A DNA stretch of 39,350 bases, from positions 1 to 39,350 of the forward strand of contig WRAJ01000019.1 in NCBI GenBank assembly GCA_009780245.1. Direction: 5' to 3'. Both the position numbers and the translations under genes were made by a program. Under the pieces are notes generated by a model. It worked only from the letters and a program-made list of their open reading frames with translations, made no database searches and had not been told where the DNA came from. Source of the stretch: Turicibacter sp. (GTDB lineage Bacteria > Bacillota_I > Bacilli_A > MOL361 > Turicibacteraceae). Each line of letters starts with the position of its first letter. Position 1 is the stretch's first letter. Below are positions 32,983-39,350 of the stretch, piece after piece.

Positions 32983-33111
32983 CTAGGAAATAATAATTTC
33001 CTTAAATGGGTCGTCGTCTTCAAAGTAGTCAAACACGTCCGTTTCAACCTCTTCGTTGTAGTTAATCTCGACTTTCTTCTTCTTTTCCTTATGCACTTCT
33101 CGTTGGCTCAT
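32983..33111 (-). CDS. 42-residue charged small protein
   Basis: ATG at 33111 follows GGGGGAAG at a suitable distance; the stop is at 32985-32983. The product begins MSQREVHKEKKKKVEINYNE and ends in an acidic part with EDDDPFKEIIIS: a basic head (residues 4-14) and an acidic tail (20-36). No membrane segment or cysteine is present. Its own terminator directly after the stop supports it being a real gene. I do not recognise a family; a small regulator or binding protein is possible. Confidence 0.65.
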   Translation of the reverse strand: MSQREVHKEKKKKVEINYNEEVETDVFDYFEDDDPFKEIIIS

Positions 33112-33180
33112 GACACTTCCCCCCTATCCATTCACTACCACTAAATATTCACCGCAAACAAAAAAATATACATCGAACGC

Positions 33181-33208
33181 TTGTAAATCCACAGGAAAGT
33201 TATATAAT
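33181..33208 (+). promoter_or_regulatory. Promoter of the TIM-barrel gene
   Basis: TTGTAA (33181-33186), 16 bases, TATAAT (33203-33208). Confidence 0.6.
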
Positions 33209-33251
33209 TAGGGTTATAGAAAAAACAACTGATCCAAAAGGAGTGGCGACG

Positions 33252-33986
33252 ATGAGCGTAATCTTGCAAGAAAAAAATTCTAAGGGGCGAGTCATACCTT
33301 CGGTGAACGGGGCATTGCGCAACAGCTACATCAAAGTACCAACGGCGATTAGAGAAGCCAGCGGCATTCGCATTTTTGGGAAAAGAATGAAATCTTTTAT
33401 TTTTACAACCGATGTCGCCATAATTAAAAATACGGACGCGGATGCGGTAATCGCGGTCTATCCGTTTACGCCGATGCCCACGATCACACAAGCGTTGATG
33501 TCCGTGTCTGATATCCCGGTGATGTGTGGCGTTGGTGGCGGATTGACGCACGGGAAAAGATCAGCTAATATCGCACTTCACGCGGAATTCCAAGGGGCAA
33601 TTGGCGTCGTATTAAATGGGCCCACGACGGACGAGACGATTGCTTATGTCCGTGAAAACATTGACGTCCCGATTGTCATTACGATTTTATCCGAGCTTTC
33701 GGACATTGAAGGGAAATTAAAAGCAGGGGCAGACATATTAAATGTGAGCTGCGGCGCTAAGACGGCGGCCGTAGTGCGAAGTATTCGTACCAGATTCCCG
33801 GATGTGCCAATCATTGCGACAGGCGGGCCGACGGATGCGTCGATTTTAGAGACGATCGAAGCCGGGGCTAATGCGATTACTTATACGCCGCCAAGCAACG
33901 GAGAATTGTTCCGTGAAAAGATGGATTATTACCGCGAGATCGAACAAGCGAAATATGAGACTGATCAGATGGAAGAGAAAGAATAA
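33252..33986 (+). CDS. TIM-barrel protein, often annotated as hydrolase
   Basis: The 244-residue protein has a repeating beta-alpha pattern of a (beta-alpha)8 barrel with phosphate-binding-like loops near the end (VPIIATGGPTDASILETIEAGANAITYTPP). Other landmarks are VIAVYPFTPMPTITQAL, PVMCGVGGGLTHGKRS and AGADILNVSCGAKTAAVVRSI. Similar sequences in lactobacilli and enterococci are labelled hydrolase without known activity; it also recalls phosphate-binding barrels such as ThiE or NanE, but no catalytic set is certain. ATG 33252 follows GGAG by about eight bases; GTG at 33243 is inside that site. The antiporter gene follows after 53 bases. Confidence 0.75.
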   Translation: MSVILQEKNSKGRVIPSVNGALRNSYIKVPTAIREASGIRIFGKRMKSFIFTTDVAIIKNTDADAVIAVYPFTPMPTITQALMSVSDIPVMCGVGGGLTHGKRSANIALHAEFQGAIGVVLNGPTTDETIAYVRENIDVPIVITILSELSDIEGKLKAGADILNVSCGAKTAAVVRSIRTRFPDVPIIATGGPTDASILETIEAGANAITYTPPSNGELFREKMDYYREIEQAKYETDQMEEKE

Positions 33987-34039
33987 TTGTGCCTGGCTAG
34001 GTCATACTAAGATAAACAAATTCTAGAGGACTGATTATC

Positions 34040-34996
34040 TTGTTATTAAACCTTGGCTTGGCCGCTCTTGGCTTTATCATCCTGATTAAATGTGCCGATG
34101 TCTTTGTCGACGGAGCTGCAAATCTGGCACGTAATTTTAACATTTCAACGACGGTCATCGGTTTAACGATCGTGGCTTTCGGAACGTCTGCACCTGAGTT
34201 GGCCATTTCATTTAATTCGCATATTTCGGGAAATTCTGATATGCTGTTCGGGAATGTGATTGGTAGTAGTATCGGAAATATCCTTGTTATTCTAGGCGTT
34301 GCGATTTTGATCAAGCCGTTTAAAATTGCCAACGATGTGATTCGCAAGGAGATTCCGATTTTATTATTGATTACCTTAGGGCTATCGGTGCTTTTATTAG
34401 ACCCCTTTTTTAATGATGCCCCGCATAGCTCGTTAACGCGAGCGGATAGCGTTATTCTATTGTTGTTCTTTTCGATTTTTATTTATTATTTGATCACGAT
34501 TTTAAGAGCCGACAAAGAAAGCAACAAGGTGATTGAAGAACCAAAATACAAATTGCCTCGGTCTGGTTTGATGATTTTGCTAGGACTAGCAGGCATTGTT
34601 TTCGGCAGTAATTTGATCGTCGACAACGTGGAAGCGTTCGCTAGTGCCATTGGAATCAGTCAAAAAATCATCTCTGTCACGGTGATTTCAATCGGAACCT
34701 CGTTGCCAGAACTGGTCACCACCGTCATCGCCGCTAAAAAAGGCGAAAATAGCATGGCGATCGGGAACATCGTCGGCAGCAACATTTTCAACATTTGCGT
34801 CGTGCTCGGCTTACCCGTGGTCATTTTGGGCGAAGCGATCACAACCGCCTTTACATTTGTCGATGTGATCTTCATGGCCGCCGCCGTCTTATTATTATGG
34901 CTATTCTCCGCAACCGGTCGCGAAATCAAACGCTTGGAAGCCATCGTGTTTTTAGCGGTCTACGGCGCCTACGTCGGATACATTTTCCTACAATAA
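34040..34996 (+). CDS. Calcium/sodium antiporter (CaCA family, YrbG-like)
   Basis: The 318-residue membrane protein has about ten helices and two inverted halves, each with the CaCA alpha repeat: VVAFGTSAPELAISF with FGNVIGSSIGNILVILG in the first half, SIGTSLPELVTTVIAA with AIGNIVGSNIFNICVVLG in the second. The acidic residues of both repeats are kept. The start is TTG at 34040, supported by GAGGA nine bases upstream. It exchanges calcium for sodium or protons at the membrane. A terminator follows the stop. Confidence 0.93.
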   Translation: MLLNLGLAALGFIILIKCADVFVDGAANLARNFNISTTVIGLTIVAFGTSAPELAISFNSHISGNSDMLFGNVIGSSIGNILVILGVAILIKPFKIANDVIRKEIPILLLITLGLSVLLLDPFFNDAPHSSLTRADSVILLLFFSIFIYYLITILRADKESNKVIEEPKYKLPRSGLMILLGLAGIVFGSNLIVDNVEAFASAIGISQKIISVTVISIGTSLPELVTTVIAAKKGENSMAIGNIVGSNIFNICVVLGLPVVILGEAITTAFTFVDVIFMAAAVLLLWLFSATGREIKRLEAIVFLAVYGAYVGYIFLQ

Positions 34997-35025
34997 AAGT
35001 GAGCGCTGCATCGGCTCACTTTTTC
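34995..35025. terminator. Bidirectional terminator between antiporter and MFS genes
   Basis: AAAGTGAGC pairs with GCTCACTTT around nine bases and ends in TTTTTC on the plus strand; A residues precede it for the opposite direction. Confidence 0.85.
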
Positions 35026-35039
35026 TATGTTTATCTCAT

Positions 35040-36206
35040 TTACACTTGCTTTTGAACCTTTTGATACAACCACTTCGCCATGATGACCATCAAGATTAAA
35101 AACCCACCGATGAAAAAGGGAAAGAGGCGGTAGCTTCCTTGCTCAGCGATCACGCCAAACAAAGGCGGCATTAACATCGAGCCCATATACGCAAACGACA
35201 TTTGAATCCCGATGATCGCTTGCGAATAGCCAGCGCCAAAGTTGCTTGGCGTTTCATGCATTAAGCTCGGGAAGATCGGCGCGCACCCGAAGCCGATTAA
35301 GAACAAGCCGAGGAGTAAAAAGTTTTCTGGCACGGGTAGGAATAAGACGAGGATTCCCAGTCCGATTAAGCCACTCCCTAGCCCGATCAGTCGTTTGTGG
35401 CTTAGCTTTAGGGTTAAGAAGCCCGATAGGAAACGTCCTGCTGTGATGCCCCCGAAGTAAAGCGCGGTCCAAAGGGCAGCTGTTTCTTCAGCGAGGTCGC
35501 GGATGATCACTAAGTAGCTACTTGCCCAGAGCCCAACGGTGGCTTCGATGGACGTGTAGCAGAAGAAGAGGATCAACGACTGCTTTACCCCAGGGATGGC
35601 GAGGATTTTTGATAGGGACGACGGTTCTTGCTCATCGGTGGTCTCTGTGTCAGCGGCACTTGCTTGGATGTGTTTCCATAGTTTTAGGGTTGCAAAGAAA
35701 ACAACAACAAAGACTAGCTGGATCACACCAATGGCACGATACCCCCCTTGCCAAGCACTTTCTCTTAACAGGAAAAACGACATAATAATCGGCCCGATGG
35801 ATGCACCAACGCCCCAGAAGGCGTGGAGCCAGCTCATGTGTTTCGCTTCGTAGTGGAGGGCGACCACGTTATTCAGAACGGCATCGAGGAATCCTGAGCC
35901 AATCCCTAATGGCATGCTCCATAGGGCGAGGAAGATGAAGTTCGGAGATAGCGAGAAACCAATCATTGACATCCCGATCACAAGGATGCTCAATAAGACG
36001 AGTTTGCTTTCGCCAACGCGACGCACGACTCTATCACACCAGAACGTGGCGAAGATCGTTGAGCCTGAGAGGATCATTGAGACAATACCGGCACTAGCTG
36101 CTGCAACGCCAAGGTCAGCGTGCATCACAGGCCATGCGCTTCCGAGTACGTTTGGTAAGCCTAGCATAATAAATGCGATGTAAATAATAATTAATAATGA
36201 AATCAA
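35040..36206 (-). CDS. Major facilitator superfamily transporter
   Basis: The 388-residue protein has 12 predicted membrane helices in two halves with a charged central loop (KHIQASAADTETTDEQEPSS, about residues 178-202). The motif A-like loop after helix 2 reads FWCDRVVRRVGESKL. The GxGxGxxDAxxN-like stretch (GIGSGFLDAVLNNVVALHY) resembles FucP-type sugar/proton symporters. The substrate is not fixed. The start is TTG at 36206, with AAGGAG upstream. It is monocistronic and divergent from the small gene at 36366. Confidence 0.88.
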   Translation of the reverse strand: MISLLIIIYIAFIMLGLPNVLGSAWPVMHADLGVAAASAGIVSMILSGSTIFATFWCDRVVRRVGESKLVLLSILVIGMSMIGFSLSPNFIFLALWSMPLGIGSGFLDAVLNNVVALHYEAKHMSWLHAFWGVGASIGPIIMSFFLLRESAWQGGYRAIGVIQLVFVVVFFATLKLWKHIQASAADTETTDEQEPSSLSKILAIPGVKQSLILFFCYTSIEATVGLWASSYLVIIRDLAEETAALWTALYFGGITAGRFLSGFLTLKLSHKRLIGLGSGLIGLGILVLFLPVPENFLLLGLFLIGFGCAPIFPSLMHETPSNFGAGYSQAIIGIQMSFAYMGSMLMPPLFGVIAEQGSYRLFPFFIGGFLILMVIMAKWLYQKVQKQV

Positions 36207-36305
36207 AATTGATAGCTCCTTTTCGTGATTAGCAAAAGCATTTTGTTAACCATAAATCTTTATAGGGTATTAAACTACAAACTGTATTAAACCACAAATT
36301 TAAAC

Positions 36306-36334
36306 TTGAAACAACTATAAAATCATCGTATACT
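36306..36334 (+). promoter_or_regulatory. Promoter of the 43-aa gene
   Basis: TTGAAA (36306-36311), 17 bases, TATACT (36329-36334), 31 bases before the ATG. Confidence 0.7.
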
Positions 36335-36365
36335 GTAATTAAATCGCCAATGAGGAGTGAAAGCT

Positions 36366-36497
36366 ATGGCCATTAGGTATTGTGAGTTGGATTTGAATTT
36401 AGAAGAGAATAAGCGGCAACTTACCCCGCGCGATGCGTTGTTTATAACAAAACCGCCAAAAAAGCGAAAGCCCGTCTCTCACAGGCTTTCGCTTTAA
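36366..36497 (+). CDS. 43-residue basic small protein
   Basis: ATG at 36366 follows GAGGAGTGA by a good distance and a near-consensus promoter. The product starts MAIRYCELDLNLEENKRQLT and ends in a basic tail (KPPKKRKPVSHRLSL). The last third of the reading frame coincides with a terminator hairpin (36461-36495) that also serves groEL on the other strand. Expression is well supported by promoter and ribosome site; the protein has no recognised family. It could also be a small RNA with incidental coding. Confidence 0.5.
   Translation: MAIRYCELDLNLEENKRQLTPRDALFITKPPKKRKPVSHRLSL
36458..36497. terminator. Terminator of groESL, overlapping the small gene
   Basis: AAAGCGAAAGCC (36461-36472) pairs with GGCTTTCGCTTT (36484-36495). 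On the minus strand it is followed by TTTTTTGG, so it can end the groESL transcript; on the plus strand it ends the 43-aa gene. Confidence 0.8.
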
Positions 36498-36550
36498 ACT
36501 TACTATCCTTTACATAGGTCATGCGAAATTTCCCTAATTTTACAATATAT

Positions 36551-36658
36551 CAAGGGTTATAGGGAAACTTTTCCCTACTCTTGCGATATATCAAGGGCTA
36601 TAGGGAAATCCTTCCCTACTCTTGCGATATATCAAGGACTATAGGGAAATCCACAACT
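36551..36658. repeat. GGGAAA/TTTCCC repeats, cluster B, 41-base period
   Basis: Units start at 36551, 36592 and 36633 (last partial), each beginning CAAGG and containing a TATAGGGAAA...TTCCCTA palindrome, then CTCTTGCGATATAT as linker. The core is the same as in cluster A at 25486-25625. It lies after groEL, between convergent genes. Confidence 0.8.
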
Positions 36659-36668
36659 TCCATACCCC

Positions 36669-38285
<1,617 letters not shown>

Positions 38286-38294
38286 TTACTCCTC

Positions 38295-38585
38295 CTACTC
38301 CACAATCGCTGAAATATTGTATTCAGCCATAATAAGCAACTTTTTCCCTTCATGATCCAGCGAAGGCATACCTGAATAATCTTGGTAGATCACACGGTCT
38401 CCAACGTTAACCGCCATCTCACGATGCCCACCTTGGTCAAGAGCAACACCCGGACCAACAGCAACCACAACACCCTCTGCATAAGTGTCTACCGCAACAT
38501 CCCCCGTCAAAATAATCCCACTCGCCGTCTTCTTTTCAACCTCAACCGGTTCAATAACGACGTTATCATTCAAAGGTTTTAACAT
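38295..38585 (-). CDS. groES: Co-chaperonin GroES
   Basis: The 96-residue cap of GroEL starts at ATG 38585 with GGGAGG eight bases upstream; upstream in-frame codons extend through CIRCE and the promoter and are not used. It has LKPLNDNVVIEPVEVEKKTASGIIL with the GroEL-binding mobile loop, VVAVGPG and VGDRVIYQDYSG. First gene of groESL. Confidence 0.97.
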   Translation of the reverse strand: MLKPLNDNVVIEPVEVEKKTASGIILTGDVAVDTYAEGVVVAVGPGVALDQGGHREMAVNVGDRVIYQDYSGMPSLDHEGKKLLIMAEYNISAIVE

Positions 38586-38629
38586 ATTTACAACCTCCCG
38601 TATTAGTTTTTCTGTTTCTATTCCTATTT

Positions 38630-38656
38630 TTAGCACTCTAGACGAAAGAGTGCTAA
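38630..38656. promoter_or_regulatory. CIRCE operator (HrcA)
   Basis: TTAGCACTC-N9-GAGTGCTAA is a perfect CIRCE, the binding site of HrcA, between the promoter and groES. hrcA itself is not in the window. Confidence 0.97.
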
Positions 38657-38664
38657 CGCTATTG

Positions 38665-38693
38665 ATTATACCGTAATTCTTAGTGAATTGCAA
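38665..38693 (-). promoter_or_regulatory. groESL promoter
   Basis: The minus strand reads TTGCAA (38693-38688), 17 bases, TATAAT (38670-38665), just upstream of CIRCE. Confidence 0.85.
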
Positions 38694-38739
38694 GCAGAAA
38701 TTCCAAAAACTGCCTTGCACTAAGCAAAGCAGCTCACAA

Positions 38740-39350
38740 CTACATCCCGCTACCGGAACGAATCGTTTCAATAATGTTCTGATTACGCAACTTCCTTGCT
38801 GCGTGTTGCATCGTCACCCAAGTCGTTAAAAACACGGCAACGACTGAAATGATGATTGGGATCCACGGTAACGTATAGCTAAATCCCGCTGTACTATTAA
38901 TGTTACGATGCGTCATCACAGTTCCAAAAATGCCCAACGGAACCCCAAACATGAGCGACCTCACTGACGAGAAAATACTTTCTAAATTCAGCATTCTTCT
39001 AATGCCTTTGCTTGTCATCCCTGCGCTTTGCAGCATCGCAAACTCGTTTGAACGTGTTTTGATATTTTCAGAAATTGTACTAATGACATTCGTTAAGCCG
39101 ATCAAAATCAAGACACCGACAAACGCGTAAGTCAAAGTAGAAATTAGTTGGATCATTCCTCTATCCATTGCTTCTGCTGCGTCAAAGTCATGTACCATAA
39201 AGCCTAATTCATCACCCACAAAATCAAGAAGAATCTCATCTCCATAAGCCGCGATCCTAGCTGATTCCTCTGTTGTGATGAACCACTCGTAGCGACTAAT
39301 TTCAAAGTACTCATTTGTCTCAGTAAAGCTCTCCGGAACGAGGATCTGTA
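38740..39350 (-). CDS. FtsX-like ABC permease, C-terminal part, cut by window edge
   Basis: The frame is open from the window edge to the stop at 38740, giving the last 203 or so residues. It begins in an extracytoplasmic part (ILVPESFTETNEYFEIS) and continues with three membrane helices: about LISTLTYAFVGVLILIGLTN, a middle one in LMFGVPLGIFGTVM and a last one in IPIIISVVAVFLTTWVTM. The FtsX/MacB-type cytoplasmic loop between the first two (SENIKTRSNEFAMLQSAGMTSKGIRRML) is typical of permeases of peptide- or antibiotic-exporting ABC transporters. The GTG at 39219 is internal. The ATPase gene is outside the window. Confidence 0.88.
   Translation of the reverse strand, partial: QILVPESFTETNEYFEISRYEWFITTEESARIAAYGDEILLDFVGDELGFMVHDFDAAEAMDRGMIQLISTLTYAFVGVLILIGLTNVISTISENIKTRSNEFAMLQSAGMTSKGIRRMLNLESIFSSVRSLMFGVPLGIFGTVMTHRNINSTAGFSYTLPWIPIIISVVAVFLTTWVTMQHAARKLRNQNIIETIRSGSGM

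Noticed and set aside
33141..33551. Long antisense reading frame on the minus strand
   Set aside because: It is a shadow of the TIM-barrel gene with no ribosome site or protein-like features.

Overview
The window is a chromosomal segment of a Bacillota (Firmicutes) bacterium, probably of a Bacilli-like or related lineage; the species cannot be named from the sequence. The signs are a perfect CIRCE element before groESL, LiaFSR plus PspA/LiaH cell-envelope stress genes, a ComFA DNA-uptake gene, CcpA-type cre-like sites, strong GGAGG ribosome sites with frequent TTG/GTG starts, U-tract terminators and moderately low G+C. No rRNA, tRNA, CRISPR array or prophage was found.

Layout. 1-850: remnant of a DDE transposase cut by the window edge. 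936-2592: ECF-type sigma factor with an in-frame stop, followed by its DUF4179 partner. 2741-5001: OmpR-type two-component system. 5264-6681: tandem duplicated membrane-anchored SH3b proteins with duplicated promoters, then three 62-bp spaced hairpins. 6925-13360: a metabolic block on the minus strand with ROK sugar kinase, PdxS, a multi-pass transporter, tryptophanase, RidA and a LacI-family regulator. 13433-15844: degenerate comFC, comFA, and a HigBA-type toxin-antitoxin pair whose toxin is frameshifted. 16076-20841: liaFSR, two small lipoproteins, PspA and a small membrane protein. 21110-25441: DnaQ-like exonuclease, unknown membrane protein, DUF4143 ATPase, DUF503 protein, RmuC. 25630-31176: XPD/DinG-like helicase with nuclease-like N-terminus, esterase, HemW, TruB. 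31549-36497: 3D/G5 cell-wall protein, a 42-aa acidic protein, TIM-barrel protein, Ca/Na antiporter, MFS transporter, a 43-aa ORF. 36669-39350: groEL, groES, and the end of an FtsX-like permease.

How parts work together. The 8-13 kb block looks like a tryptophan-use module: tryptophanase needs PLP (made by PdxS) and releases 2-aminoacrylate (removed by RidA), and a transporter lies directly downstream. A LacI-type regulator heads the block, and copies or half-copies of one palindrome (TTAGTAAAATTTTACTAA) lie before tnaA, ridA and lacI, which suggests one regulon. LiaFSR with PspA and the membrane protein forms an envelope-stress unit.

The most unusual points are the shared palindrome regulating tryptophanase and RidA in place of a tnaC leader, the in-frame stop in the sigma gene, one-base T-tract deletions in the toxin and transposase, comFA placed 12 bp behind an antitoxin gene, the 62-bp periodic hairpin array, and a second palindromic repeat family (GGGAAA/TTTCCC) found between two convergent gene pairs.
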